A stretch of DNA of 64,000 bases from Clonostachys chloroleuca (taxonomy: Eukaryota > Ascomycota > Sordariomycetes > Hypocreales > Bionectriaceae). Under the pieces are notes generated by a model that searched no databases, was not told the DNA's origin, and saw nothing but the letters and a program-made list of their open reading frames with translations. The stretch covers positions 22,258,001 to 22,322,000 of the forward strand of contig JBANAY010000003.1 in assembly GCA_037952775.1 (NCBI GenBank). Reading direction: 5' to 3'. Within the stretch, counting starts at the first letter, position 1. The number at the start of each line of letters is the position of its first letter. Of the stretch, positions 1 through 12,415 are shown piece by piece. Position numbers and translations under genes: made by a program.

Positions 1-1047
1 GGGTGCTTGACAGTGTAATACACAATGGCTCTCAATGAAATCGCCGTGGTGTCAGATCCTGCAAATATATTGGTCACCATGTATGAAAAGACTTGCTGGT
101 CGTCAACCACTGCGGGATGTGTCTCCTTGGCTTGGAGGAAGCGGTCCACGAAGTCTCCGTTACCAGGCGCCGCCCCTCCGCCCTCGCTTCGCTTCATCTC
201 TTGAAGCCTAACATACAGTCTGTCTCTTGCGAAACTTACAACTGGTCCTGTGGGAGCAGCGAACCAAGCCCAAACCGGATTCTTCTTCAGCAATGTATCA
301 AGCCATGGGAGCTGGCCCACGATGGCGTGATAATCCATCGAAGTACCGAGAGTGTGCATTATGCCTTCAATATCACGGCCCTGTTCAACGAACCCAAGCG
401 AAGTACTGCATGTGACTTGCCCAATGACATCGAACGCGTAGAATTGGAGCCAGTCAAATAGTGGACAGCTAGCCCCCGTACTACCAAAGCGCTGATCAAG
501 TTGCTCAAATAAGCTTTGAATTGTTCGATTAACGAGCGGCTCATAGCTCTGCAGGGTTGTCATGGAATAGGCACTAGCAATGGGGCGTTTGATCTTTGCA
601 TGGAAGTCCTCATTAAGAGTTGTGAAAAGAGTCTGGGTTGGCTTTCCGTTGGCCATCTGTTGTTGCACGGCATAAAAGGGGCTCTAGAGGCGGCGCGATG
701 TCAGGTCATTGCATTAAAAATAAATCATAACATGTAGGTGACATCAAACATACCTTGACATAGTGGCTCTTGATTCCGTACACCTGGTTTACATCTTTTG
801 GGTTCTTGATGCTGACCACACGAGGTCCGAATCTAACGTTGTCGCCATACTTTCGGTGTAAATTTTCCAAAGATACTTGATTGTCGCCTCTTGACACGTT
901 AACGAGCCTGTATAAATTGCTAAGTTTCGCAAGAAATGGTCCTGGGACTTTAGAAACTCCAGTAGCGAAGTAATTTATAACTAAATGGAGAGTGAAAAGG
1001 GCAAATATAGCCCATAGGAGTATGGGTAGAGATACATTTAGAAGCAT
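1..1047 (-). CDS. Cytochrome P450, pisatin-demethylase-like (3' part cut by window edge)
   Basis: This is the N-terminal two thirds of a fungal microsomal P450; the heme-binding cysteine lies beyond base 1. Exon 1 is 754-1047, a 70-nt intron spans 684-753 (donor GTATGT, acceptor CTAG), and exon 2 runs from 683 off the left edge. The frame is continuous across the junction (SHYVK then SPFYAV). Visible features are an N-terminal membrane helix (about residues 5-28), the proline-rich hinge VPGPFLAKLSNLYR, a WxxxR-equivalent region, and the oxygen-binding I-helix motif AGSDTT near base 40. The wording around KSPFY, the YSMTTLQSYEP segment and the hinge resembles the pisatin demethylase (CYP57-like) group, but substrate cannot be read from sequence. 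It is transcribed away from the neighbouring Zn2Cys6 regulator, which may control it. Confidence 0.9.
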
Positions 1048-2161
1048 TGTGATGGCTGCTGAATCAATACTGAGTCAGCGTCACCTATGAGATATACGGT
1101 CGTTTCTTATACCTTGAATTCCGGCCTAGAGGCTTAGGGCACCCCGCGGGGAAATGTTCACGCTCGGAATCTCGGAAATATGGACAGCCAGTAGGGATCG
1201 ACTTGCCCAGACGTCTGGGGATATCGCTTAACCCCGCTGCACATCTATTAGCTGATGTAGCTTCATCCAATGACATCCATCTATTACCAAGAAATGTTTA
1301 CTAACCCATTCACAACAGCCCACTGAATTAACTACCATTGCCGTCAAAGTAGACATGCCGTAGTACAGGGCCGGAGGGGGAGGAGAATCCTTGAGTTTTT
1401 CCGGCCTCCTGTGAACGCGTCTATATGCTTCCTTCTACCTACCAGTAACTCTTGCAACAATCGGTCAAGGAAAGACGCAAGAAATACATAAACATGATTT
1501 TGATTGACGATTCAAGTACAAACATGACTTTAGAAGCATATCCCGACATGTTTTATACATCATTCGTTGTCTCGCTAGCTTTGGCTTTGTGTAACACCTG
1601 GTTGATTTTATGCTCAGTATTACCAATGCGGAGACGAAGTCTGAGCCGCGTGACCCAAATCCTTGAGTTCTAAAACAATCTAATATCCCCACGATACCAC
1701 CGAGCTTTCCCCGCAATCCACCCTCGCTCGTCTTCGCCAATGTTCTTGCTCGAAATTAATCTGACAGAGAGCATCTGAGTGATGAGCTCTGGTCGTAGGT
1801 CAGTCAGCGTTGGACATGATGCTGAGGTTTGATTGGTCGCATTTTTCCGGATCGACTTGGCTGTTATCGGAAAACGCTCCCCACAGACAAGGTTTATAAG
1901 TTTAGTGTATCAAGATACGTAATAGTGGTAGGCTATTGCAGCCTCATGACTTGAATATCGCTGTATCGGGGAGCCATAATCTCGGTCTCTGATGCGGGCA
2001 TGTCTGTGGGGTCTTTAAGCCGAAACAGCCAAGAAGCTGGTACTGGCAGTAGACGCCGGGAGATCACTGCGTCCGCGTTGCAGAATGTTGATACAGTTAA
2101 GTGATGACGCGAACGCTAGCTACCATCAAGTTGAAGACTCCCTCATCGGGCTGTGGAAGAG
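1048..2161. other. Intergenic region between divergent P450 and transcription factor
   Basis: This 1.1-kb interval separates two divergently transcribed genes and must hold both promoters. Small open frames at 1085-1276 and 1452-1673 have no recognisable domain or homology. I see no repeat or RNA gene. Confidence 0.5.
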
Positions 2162-4878
2162 ATGAGAACCACAGACGCCAGACCGGCAAATGAGCCCCCT
2201 GTTGTTGGCCACAATAGAACCAAGGTCACCTTGGCATGCGATGCCTGTCGCAAACGTCGGGTAGCTTGCGCCTCGCCCATACTATCCACATACAACCCAA
2301 GCCTGGCTGATGATGACCTAGGTGAAATGCACTGGCGCCTTACCGTGCTCATTCTGCTCGGCGAATGGGGAGGTTTGTGTATATGATGAGAAGAGTCGAG
2401 GGAGGCGAGGGCCGCGGCCTCGCCGCCAGCCTGATAAGATTGTCCATAACATTGCTCCAGCTCCAAAGGCAGCAGAGGCTTCCGCTGGCCAGCCCACAGT
2501 GCTCATCAACGACAGGAGAAGGGGATCGACGCATTCAACAGTCGACAGGCCGCTAAGCCTAAGTCCAACTGGAGGGCCGCCTTCAAATCCTAGAGGCCTT
2601 GAAGAGGTAGTGGAAATAGCTGGTGCTGCTGAAGATGAGCCTGATAGCATGGAGGGCGGGCCCCTGGACACCTCTGACTTGAAAACCAGCCTGGAACAGA
2701 TTCTTGTTTCTGGCACGAATCCGAGGTATTCATCTGCCATATCTCTTTACTAATGTCGAGAGTTTCAAGACCAAGCTAACGGGGAGCAGTTTGTCTCCGG
2801 ACATGAATGTCGTGATTCATTTACTTGACCTCTTCTATCGCCGTTCTAATAGTAATGTCAAAGAAGTGGTACCTCCTGAGGCCGCATTCTTTTATATGGT
2901 GAGAAGAAAGACCGTGTTTACTGGTCTCATATATGCCATGTGCGCTTGTGCAGTTCAATATTCAACTCATCCCATGGCTCGCACAACTATCACTGGAGGA
3001 CAACTGAGTCTGGATGAAACTTTCTGAAGCTGGCAAAGGTGTCGATATATGACTGGGTAGAGACTGATCGGCACCTGGATTATCTGAGAACATATTGCAT
3101 TCTCATAGACTACGATGCAGCTAAATGCCATGGAAAACAAGCCTGGGCCAATATTTGTAAGTATCCTGATAGAGATCCGCGACACTTGACGCTCAGACTG
3201 TTTTCTTAGCGATATCCAAGGCTTTGCTGCAGCTTTATCGCGCCCAAGGTCAACCTCCGCTTGATGAAATCGGCATCTTGGAGCGCATTGAGTTCTACCT
3301 TCAGATCAAGGAAGCAACACATTCTTTAGGCCATGGCGCTTTAGAGTCCTCTGTACTGAGCCAAACTGTTGCATGGGCATCTCATAATAGTGACTATACT
3401 CAGGTCGGGTCTGAGCAACGTCTCCTTGACCTCCTACGGTTCTTCGTACGAATCCACAATTACAACAATAAAAATAGCCCCGAAACTCAAGTTGTGCAGC
3501 CTTGGAAATCAGGTTCGGACTTCAGGACGCTGCATACGGAAATGGAGGAGTATACCGTGCATTTTCCGAGTACCCCATCTCTTGACGAGAATGACAATAG
3601 CCAAGACGATATTGAGTACACAATAACGGAAGCAATGTGCTCACTGGTTTGCCATTGTTGTGATATTGCGCTGAACCTGAGGTTCCTACCGATTCCGGAG
3701 CCTAACAACGGCCAGGGGATAGGGTCTCTTTCAACTTGTGTCGAGTTTCCAGGGGCACCACCTCTCTTCATCTTAGAGAGACGCAGTCGATGTGAGGCAA
3801 GTGCTGAAGCGATCTGCCGTATTGCTCAGGATGTTGTACAAGGCGGTGGCTTCTTCCATGTGAGTGTCCATCCTTAGATTTGAGGTTATGCCATGTCTTA
3901 CTGACTGATATGCTACAGTATACTGCTTTGCTAGGTTACTGCTCGGTGCATGCGATATTTGTGCTACTCAATCAGTTGCACAGGCAACCCAAGCATCAAC
4001 AACTTGGTAAAGTCGTTGGTAGCTTGAAATTTGCCTTTACTTTACTAGCTGCCGTCCGACGATTCTACGCTCCAGCGGCAAGCTGGGTAAGTCTATCAAG
4101 CTGATTATCCTCGTTTTCGACGATCTGACTCGGTGTCGCACAGCTGGAAATTGTTTTTCGTGCACACGATACTTCAACACCATTGACACACCACAGGAGT
4201 ACAATTGGTGAGGCATTTCACTCCTACCTTGGTAGATATGTCGATGTCCCGGAGCCGTGCTTTGTGCCATTGATGCCTAGTCCGGACCAAAGCGATATTC
4301 TGGGATCAAAAGCCAAGGAGGCTCAAGCATCTCCCAATGCATCGGTAGGGAGGAGTGTTCTTGATCTCAATGAGAGACAGAACGAGGAGAGCCAGCAACC
4401 TGCTTGGGTTCAAAGCTACGCTGGCCACCTTTCAGAGGATATCGAGGCGGAGGAGATAAGGCTGCTACGAGGAGAATCGCCTCCAAATGCCATGTCCCTA
4501 ATTGATTCATCCGGCGAGAGAGTAGTAGGACAGGATGGAAGCATCGACACAGCTCATGAACATTCCAAGACTTTGGAGAAAATACAGGAGGTGCCAGGGA
4601 TAAACTCGTTTGGTGAGTTTCCAATGACAGGGCAAACTTGGGTGGAGGCTGGAGGACAGGTTGAGTCGTGGTCTTCAGGGGGAGCGATAGGGGCGGACGC
4701 AGGGACACTGGCACCAGCCCAGCCTGCTTTTGCCGAGTTTCTTGCGATGGGAGGTGTGGATTTTGATCTGGATGCGGTCTTGGGCTCGGACCCAATCTTT
4801 GGCGACTTTTGGCCCGATATCATGCCGAACTCTCCGTCGTTCCTGTTCCCAGTTGGTGATAAGACTGGCCCACAATGA
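2162..4878 (+). CDS. Zn2Cys6 fungal-specific transcription factor (apparent frameshift)
   Basis: This is a DNA-binding regulator with an N-terminal zinc cluster split by an intron. Cysteines fall at residues 26, 29, 36, 42, 45 and 52; the first two are in CDACRKRR and the rest follow in VKCTGALPC and SFC. A basic linker and a fungal_trans-type middle region follow; LIYAMCACAVQYSTHP matches the family's conserved helix. Exons are 2162-2260, 2322-2725, 2790-3156, 3210-3859, 3919-4086 and 4144-4878. The ATG at 2162 is the first in frame. Within exon 3 the frame breaks near 3022-3025: reading continues (KLAKVSIYDWVETDRHL) only if one base is added, giving about 807 residues. A 131-nt intron (2899-3029) would also restore frame but would delete the conserved middle helix. 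It is therefore a recent pseudogene, a sequencing error or a misjudged splice. The C-terminal 250 residues are acidic and may be an activation region. Confidence 0.82.
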
Positions 4879-5376
4879 CACGCAAACCAGAGATAGAGAG
4901 ATAATACAGAGCATCTTGGTACGCGCTATCTTGTTGATCTAGACCAGGTATTCATCTAAGGCGTATGAGCGGCGCAAGGACGACCTCAACCTAGCACAAC
5001 CCCGCTCGCAAGAACCCGGTTACAAGCATCTCAGGGTTCCGAGATAGCAAGGGGCTAGACTCAGACAGGGGCTTGCGCCTCGACAAGATTAGCGGTGCCA
5101 ATATTGGTTGCAAGCTTAACAGTCGTGGCGACTCAGCTGCGTGTGACTACTCCTAGATCGGTGGTTCCCCGCTGCCGCCAGATAAGTGCATGGAAGGTAG
5201 TCTGTAGTCTGGGGAAGCGCCTCGGCCAATGGCCCTTTGATCGATCTTCATCCTCTTCATCCAATTCCTACACGCGTAAGAACAGAGCCGGAACAGTTCC
5301 CATATCATACCGCTTCACACCATATCTTTAGCTTCGTCACACGGTGTTGTATAAGGGGCGTATCAACCCAACGATT
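4879..5376. other. Intergenic spacer between two tandem transcription factor genes
   Basis: This half-kilobase spacer serves as terminator of the first regulator and promoter of the second. No coding or repeat signal was seen. Confidence 0.5.
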
Positions 5377-7101
5377 ATGGAGCGACCCTTGAGAGTCCCA
5401 GAGCAGGAGAATGACGGCGGAGCCTGTTGGGCATGTCTCCAGCACAAAAGGGCTTGCGACCGCGCCCTTCCATGTAGGCCACCAAACCTCACCACTTGAG
5501 ATCATAGCGTGGCTCCAGGTTGATCTAACACACTTTTTACGTTCAGGGTGCAATGTTTGCAGTGAACATGGCATTAAATGCACTGGTTATGAGGTCAGAT
5601 TATCGTGGCCAGACGACATTATCGCCAAGAAGAAGCAGCGACCCGAACAAATCCATCACCGACGACAGTCATCATCCAAGCCTACTCGTCAATCTCCATC
5701 ATCCACCACTAGCTCTACACATTCTACTAAGAGGGCGATGCCCTCCATGATCTCAGCTTTGAACCTGCCCGCCGAGCAGAGCTTTTACATGCAGCATTTC
5801 CTCCGTATGTGACACTCCCGACCGGTCGTAGAACTGTTCTGACATCCGTGACCCCACAGAGAATATCGCCAGAATTGCACTGGCAATAGACCACCAAGAA
5901 AATGGCTACCGATCACTACTGCCCATGGCGCTTGCGGAGCCTGCAGTGTTAAACGCAGCGCTGGCCGTGGCGGCGTCGCATCACAGTCGCTGGCAACACA
6001 CTGGCGATGATGTATCACGCAAATATCTGGGGCTGGCCTGTAAGGCACTCCGAAATAGGTTCATTGATCCAAAATTAAGAAACAGCCCCGTCACTCTGGC
6101 TTCCATGCTACTGCTGGTATCATACGAGGTATGGGCGCACGCCAAATCTCATGTCACTCTAATCCCACGACTCTAACATCCCCGCCTAGGTGTTTTCTGG
6201 ATCGTCGCGCTGGAAGGGCCACTACGATGCAATTCGAGGCTGGATACGAGGTCGACAAGGCAGCAAAGATCTGGACTCGTTTCTTATGAATTGGGTGTGC
6301 CTCATCGACACACAAAGCGCGTTGAACCTCGGCACTTCCACTATGCCTGAGCTTGATGAGTGGATGAGCGCCGCCCCGAATAATCAAGGATATACAGTTG
6401 ATTCTCTCTTTGGTTGCTCGTCCCAGCTACCAAAGTTGATGGTACGAGAAGGCAATCCACCCCTCTTTGCCATTTTACCAGCTAACATACCTTTGTAGTC
6501 AGCAGCCTCTCGGTTGTATGTGGCATCGAAGCAGGATTTAGCCGACGAGGATGACATACGCTACCAAGCAGATGACTTGCAAAAACGCATTCGATCAACC
6601 CAGTTACCGGAGGATTCACAGATCAAGGTAGGACTCGCTTGCACAGATGCCGCGCAGGAGTTCTCTACGACTGTCGGGATGGAAAGGGACGAGTTGCGTC
6701 GCCGTGCCAGGGCGACGGCCGAGATCTTCCGGCACGCGTCCCATATCTACGTTTATCGCATTTCCCATGGTCCGATGGAGCCGCTATCGCCCGAGGCGCA
6801 GGAATCACTGGAGACTGCCTTGACCCTGCTCACTCGCGTGCCAGACGCGCTGGGGCCTGGGGCGAACCTTGGCTGGTGCCTTGTAGTGCTGGGTGCTGAG
6901 TTGGACCTGGAGGAGCAGCGGGAATACATCAACTCACGGTGGGCGGGGATGCATCTTCTCGGCATCTACAACACCAAGAACGGACAGAGCATTCTCAACG
7001 AAGTATGGAACAGGCGGGATCTGGTAAGTTCTGGGTTTGCAGACCCAGAACGATGGCAAGACACGATGCAGAGGATAGGACAGTCACAAATATTGGTTTG
7101 A
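5377..7101 (+). CDS. Zn2Cys6 transcription factor
   Basis: This is a second zinc-cluster regulator of about 492 residues, directly downstream of the first and on the same strand. The cluster has cysteines at residues 17, 20, 27, 34, 37 and 44 (CWACLQHKRAC then CNVC). It is split by an intron, so the start at 5377 is the ATG that keeps the first cysteines. Exons are 5377-5473, 5547-5804, 5860-6128, 6190-6441 and 6499-7101; all junctions keep frame and their sum is divisible by three. A Ser/Thr-rich linker follows the cluster. The rest resembles the fungal transcription-factor domain type 2 (segments AEPAVLNAALAVAASHH and YLGLACKALRNR), common in regulators of catabolic and secondary-metabolite genes. 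Its position inside the metabolic block suggests a local pathway regulator. Confidence 0.88.
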
Positions 7102-7170
7102 GCAGCACATTTCATGTAACAAATTGAATAGTACGCAATATAGCAACACTGAGGGTACTTGAAATCTGTC

Positions 7171-8242
7171 TCATTTCTTTCCTTTGAATGCCTGCTCCAG
7201 TAACCTTTCTATCGTCATCGGCGGCTCCGTCTTGTCCTTGAACTCATCTACGAGATTTATTGCATCTTTGAGAGTGTCAAAGTCATAAGCCCCGAGCGCA
7301 ATTGATGCTCCCAAGTCTGCTGCCAGGGCTTTGACCTGTTCGAGCCCTTCGGGGAAGTGCTCTGCAAGGGGAATATTCCTCGGCAGCACCTTATTCTCGT
7401 GCTTCTCGAGCGTCTCAATCGATTCATAAGTGACCTCGATCTTTTGCCCAAGATTTTTCTCTACCAAGGCTACCAGTTGGTTGATTGTTAGTGTACTCGC
7501 AGTTGTAGTCAGGACCCGAGGCCATGTTTGCATCTCGAGTGCAAGGGCCGTGTACCGTGCCACATCTTTGGTGTAGGTCATTGCCATCTTCGCCTCTCCG
7601 TCGCCCGGAACGTAAGCAACTCGGTTTGTATTGTCGATTACAATGCAGATCTCACGTAGGTGTGTTTCCAGGTTTGGCATGGCAAAATAGTCCATGAACA
7701 TGCCCGGGTAGATATAAGTAAACTCCAGCTGGGTCTTCTCCAGCTCCCGTCTACCAATAATATGAAATCGCTTATCGGGATACGGCAAAACATTATCCGG
7801 TAGGTCGTAGTCGACGTTGAATTCGGATGGGATGAATCTTTTGACTGTCGAAGCACGTTCGGAGGCCCGAATAAGAGTGACTTGGGAGTCGCTAGCTGCC
7901 TGGAAATCAAGTGCAAATGTGCAAATGACGGTATGGATTTTATATTCCTCGAGAATCTTCGCAAGCTCTGCCTCGGACGAGTAGTCGGATTGTATGATTG
8001 GTGAATATTGTGCTCCCGTTCTAGGGGAAGTCAAGGATTCAACTTTGTTGGGAACCTAAACATCAATGTAAGTCATCAACGGAGGCTGGTTTGAGGCTTC
8101 TCCAGTCGGTCTCTGCCAAATTCCAGGACTTACATACCCGACGGGATATCACGTAAACTTCATACTTCCCTGTTTCCACAAGGGTACTCGTAATGAGACG
8201 CCCCATGTCACCGAGACCTCCTGCAACAGCGACGACAGACAT
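7171..8242 (-). CDS. NmrA-like / isoflavone-reductase-like NAD(P)-dependent oxidoreductase
   Basis: This is a Rossmann-fold protein of about 329 residues in the NmrA/isoflavone reductase-like atypical SDR family. Exon 1 is 8138-8242, an 82-nt intron spans 8056-8137, and exon 2 is 7171-8055. The dinucleotide-binding glycine motif lies at residues 7-14 (AGGLGDMG). Further family hallmarks are VKRFIPSEFNVDYD, which is typical of isoflavone reductase-like proteins, and FTYIYPGMFMDYF. Members reduce small aromatic or phenylpropanoid substrates or act as NAD(P) sensors; the substrate here is unknown. It shares a 434-bp divergent promoter with the Dabb-domain gene, so the two are probably co-expressed. 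Confidence 0.88.
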
Positions 8243-8676
8243 TGCAAATGATGTGAGTCCTAGAATCTGGTATGATAGAAAATTTGGAGAGTCATCAGTG
8301 GACGGGGAATATTCGCCTTTGTAGGTCGACGACTAGCTTTGAGTTGTGATAAATAAAATACGACGAGCTTCCTTATTGCAGCGATGATCGGAAAGCTTTC
8401 CTAGCCAGAAATGTGCTGTGTAAGGATTTTCCGCTTGTTGACCCAAAGTGAGTGGTGTTTAGATGGTGTGGGGGGCCGGATCATTATTTGATTGGACCCA
8501 TGTTCCCTTGTCGACGGCACATCCCACTCATGAAGCCCGATAGGATTATTCGGGAAACTCTTGGTTATTACATTAAGATCTAGGTTTAGCCGGCTTCGAT
8601 GATCATACCAAAAGAAACATTACCAGACCTTTCATTCTTCGACTCAACAGTCCTATTACTTTACCCCGTGTCTATC
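8243..8676. promoter_or_regulatory. Divergent promoter between oxidoreductase and Dabb gene
   Basis: The 434-bp gap separates two head-to-head start codons. It contains a GCCGGC palindrome at 8589-8594, which holds the CGG/CCG half-sites used by Zn2Cys6 regulators, and a reversed CCAAT (ATTGG) near 8492. Binding by the neighbouring regulators is inference. Confidence 0.45.
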
Positions 8677-8997
8677 ATGTCTTCGTCAAGAATCCACAGA
8701 GTTACACTGTTCAAGATCCCCTCCAAGGAGGATCAACAACGGCTGATTGATATCTACCGGGATATGCCAACAAAAGCACTGAAGAACGGCAAACCATATA
8801 TTGTTTCAGCTACCGTGGGTCCCACCTATGACGACGCAAGGAATCAAGGCTACACGCTTGCTGCACTGTCGGTATTCGAGTCAGAGGAGGATATGAAATT
8901 CTACGACAACGAGTGCAGTGCTCACGAAGATCTGAAGAAGGTTGCAAAGACTTTACATCAAGGCGCGATGATGGTGTACTTCTCAAATGTTATATAA
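8677..8997 (+). CDS. Dabb (stress-responsive A/B barrel) domain protein
   Basis: This is a small single-domain protein of 106 residues with the dimeric alpha/beta-barrel (ferredoxin-like) fold. Signs are the opening beta strand IHRVTLFKIP, the helix with residues such as QQRLIDIYRDMP, the central strand YTLAALSVFESEEDM and the closing MMVYF. The same fold includes small-molecule cyclases and monooxygenase-like enzymes in fungal and plant polyketide pathways, as well as uncharacterised stress proteins. An in-frame ATG at 8599 would add 26 residues, but the domain begins right after 8677, so the later start is preferred. It has no intron and is divergent from the NmrA-like gene. Confidence 0.8.
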   Translation: MSSSRIHRVTLFKIPSKEDQQRLIDIYRDMPTKALKNGKPYIVSATVGPTYDDARNQGYTLAALSVFESEEDMKFYDNECSAHEDLKKVAKTLHQGAMMVYFSNVI

Positions 8998-9400
8998 GCC
9001 CTTCATGGGTTCATTGCGGACCATCTAGTGGCGATCAAGAACACAACACGCAAAATTCAATAGTTTCTGAGAGAAAAGCCGTTCACATAAAGCAGTTGAC
9101 CCAATTGAATGAAATTGGTCCCCGAGGGTACGGCTTTAATTCCGTACATTTACACAGTGAATGTAGTTTGGCCTATAAAATGTGAAAGCTCTTCTATCTA
9201 ATCCTCTATTTTAGAATCGCCGCCATGGGATGTTAGATATTGCAGGAAGAAAAAGTATGATTTTTGAATGTTACTTCGATCGCGTATTTATTGAATTATG
9301 TTTTCAGGGCTTGAGTAAGAAATTGTAACAGATGTTAGCTAGTTACGGCTCCCCAAAGAGCCAATCATCGTTCAGTCTCTCTACATTGTTGTTCTTCCCG
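8998..9400. other. Short convergent intergenic region
   Basis: This interval lies between the 3' ends of the Dabb gene and the permease gene. It is AT-rich, and no feature beyond the presumed 3' untranslated regions was seen. Confidence 0.4.
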
Positions 9401-11356
9401 TCAAGCTTCAGAGCCACTTGGGTCAAGCTGGCCTTCAATACCAACAATCGCCATCGGCCCTTGATAGTGCTTGCGTCCGTAAAAAAACCAAGATATCAAA
9501 GATATAACGAGAACTCCACCAACCAAGACAGAAGCATAGTTCCTGGAATCTGGTTAGAGAAAGTAAGAAGGACAAAGGTTAGGACTGAAACTTACATATT
9601 TTGCGCGGTGACTGGCTGATACACGGGAAATGACATGAAAAGAAACATAAAACATCCAAAGAAGAAAGCCAGGACGTGGCAAAAGTAAGAAGCCTTGCCC
9701 AAATTAAAAGGACCTTTGACGGTATTCCTTTTCCAGGCCCAGTAGAAGATGTAAAGGCCAATAGGTACGACATATGACAGCTGGAAGGCCACCAGTACAC
9801 CTGCCATGATGCCGTAAAATGCCGTGGTGTTCCAAATGTAGATCATGTAGACCAGTAAAGATGGAACGATAGGCAACAGCATGGCCCGGATGGGGACATT
9901 CAATGTTGGGTGTAGATGAGCGAAATATTCGGGGATTGCCTTGTCACGGGCCATAGACCAGATCGCTCTGGAGGTAGCGCCTGTGAGATCACAACCAGCT
10001 AACCAAGCAACTGTAGTACCGATCATGTTGAGTATGATACCTGCTGGAATGCTGCTGGTACTGTTGATCAGGATCTGCGTGAAGGGGCTCATAAGTCCGA
10101 TGGGAGACGCAAGGACAGCATCAATGTCCCCAATGCAGAATAGGACTGCGATGATGAATGGCAATGTCATAAGAGCGCTGCTGATGGCTTGAAGTGCCAC
10201 TTCTGAGGGTCAGATCATGATAAATGAAAAGAATATCAGCCGAGGCAGACTTACTTGCTCGGGGGACCATGACGTTTGCCTTCTCAATCTCCTCACTGAA
10301 ATGGCTAGTAGAATCTAGCGAAAAGAATGCATACAGAGCTGCAAGTAGACTAACAGACCAAGATACGAAGTCATTGTCCCAGCCAGTGCGGTTCTGGAAA
10401 TTGGTGAATACGAATTGGGCGTCATGTTTTATCGGTGTGCAGGCTGCAAGAACTGCGATAACAACAATATATCCAGCGACGTGCCAAACCAGTACTTGAG
10501 AAAAGTAAGCGAAGGCGTCGATGGAAGTATTTAGGGGAGATTGAGCCTTCAAGACTCTCAAGAAGCGTACTCACACCAAGTATTCAAATGATGCAATGCG
10601 TTGACTGCAAACACATTGATAAGAATCCAGACGAAGCAACAAGCAGCACAAATCTAGTATTCTAGTTAGATTTTTTCGAAGAGGGTTAGAACACTTATTT
10701 TACCATAAATGTATGCCATGTCTTTGGCTCATAGCCCGCAGAGACGACAGCATAGCTTTGTATTTGCACAGCAACTCCCATGGCACAGGACAAAGTTCCT
10801 ATCCACAAGCCCGCCAAGCCAGCCCATGCTGTGAACCAGCTCTGCAAGAGAGTTAGCTTACACAAATATGCTCGTCTAGCGGGAGGATTGGCCTACAAAT
10901 ATCCTTGAGTAAGATGGTGGTGCTAAGTTTGCTGCCCATACATATTGGCCGCCGGAAGAAGGCCACATGCTGAAATTGCATAAGCTAGATGTCATTACAT
11001 GGGGGTTATGTTGCAAGGGCCGGTACTCTTACCTAACAAACTCAGCAAGAGCAAGAGACATGCAAACGATGCCAATTGATACAAAGATCCATCCCCAGAA
11101 GAGGCCAACCGGGCCACCTCCCGTCAAGCCCTGGGCAATGGAAGCGGTCCATCCTTCCCACTGTTTAGCGTTGATGTTAGAATAAAAGCAATACCAATAT
11201 ATTCAGTGTGTGAATACTCACTGCGCCGGATGTACAAACGGAAATACCGACTGCAGTCCAGAAATTGAACCGCTTCTTGATCTGCTCAGGTTGGACATCC
11301 CCTGTCACAGACAACTCTCGGTCTTTGGATACAGGTTTCTTTTCCAATTCATCCAT
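9401..11356 (-). CDS. APC-superfamily amino acid/amine permease (GABA/choline permease type)
   Basis: This plasma-membrane transporter has about 513 residues and 12 expected transmembrane helices. Eight exons were reconstructed on the minus strand: 11222-11356, 11033-11160, 10897-10969, 10704-10841, 10575-10653, 10255-10494, 9596-10202 and 9401-9542. All junctions keep frame. Diagnostic segments are the N-terminal FNFWTAVGISVCTSGA, the first-helix region GLTGGGPVGL, SSGGQYVWAA, the fungal signature HFSEEIEKANVMVPRA, GCDLTGATSRAIWSMARD and the closing NMNYASVLVGGV. This composition fits the fungal family that moves GABA, choline or other amines. The small last exon was recognised because the preceding exon stops in a typical GTAAGT donor. 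It is the likely uptake step of the accessory block. Confidence 0.88.
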
Positions 11357-12415
11357 GATGACAGCAATGTTGAGAATTTGTTGTGTACTTCAAACTATCT
11401 CTACAATGGTTGCCCAGAGTATGCCAGGGGTTTGTAAGGTAGGACGGGCTGTTTCCCTTTATGTGTATTCGGAAACTCAGGAAAAATAGCCCATTGCCGC
11501 ACAATCAAAGCATCAACAGGGTTCACCCACTCAACCAATCTACATCGATAGCCGCGTGACCCATGCAGATAGACGTGGTATGCCTGTTTCCAAGAGAGCT
11601 GGCCCTCCAGCTCCAGACCGATCATGGAAGGGACAAATCCAGCTTCTCGTTATCTTCATAAGGTGTGTGTGGAGATATGCCTCCACCCCCATATCTAAGA
11701 TGGGGACAGGTTGAAGCCTCAGATAAGCCAGCAACCGCTTTTGGACTCGCGTTGATGCCAATTGACGAAGAGATTATTTTTCCGCTTCACCTCCACCGTC
11801 CGTGGCGCTGGCTCAAAGTTCACGCAAGGGGCTTAGCTGCGGGGTAAGGCATTGGTCGATGGCTGTGACTGTTTCGATCCAATGGTCACCTTGCCAAGTT
11901 ATCGCATACGATCGCAGCAGAGAGGACCGCGGTATAGGCTATGCAAGTGGTATTAATGGGTAGTAGATGGCGAATCCACGTCGTTTGTTTCATTACCAAC
12001 TTTTCATCTTAGATACAACCGGCCATCACCAGTTTCAGTCGTTCTGCCATCCAGAACTTATTATCCTACAGATATTGTATCTCAGTTCACAAACAGACAG
12101 CATATAACAAATGAAGCGGTAGTGGCTCTTGCTACTTTGCTCTGCTTTCTAAAAATGTTCTTACGTTCCTATGTCTCTCCATTCATAATGATACCAACGC
12201 AATTCCCAAGAGTATAAGTATTTTTCCGATGCCGTCTTTCAAACGCCTCTTGGCACTGCAATACTCATGACAGACCCTGCCTCCCGTTAATTGTCTTTCG
12301 GTTGGAGGGAAATAATCTCCTTGTTTCCGAAAACACGAGTGGAGAAGGTCTATACCTATTGTAACTTGGAACCAACTCATGTGCATGTAATCTAGTTTTG
12401 AGAACTCCGGAAAAG
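11357..12415. other. Intergenic region upstream of permease
   Basis: About 1 kb between the permease start and the 3' end of the MFS gene. Small open frames (11401-11625, 11540-11761, 11665-11847) show no domain and lie in the probable permease promoter. No repeat or RNA gene was seen. Confidence 0.45.
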
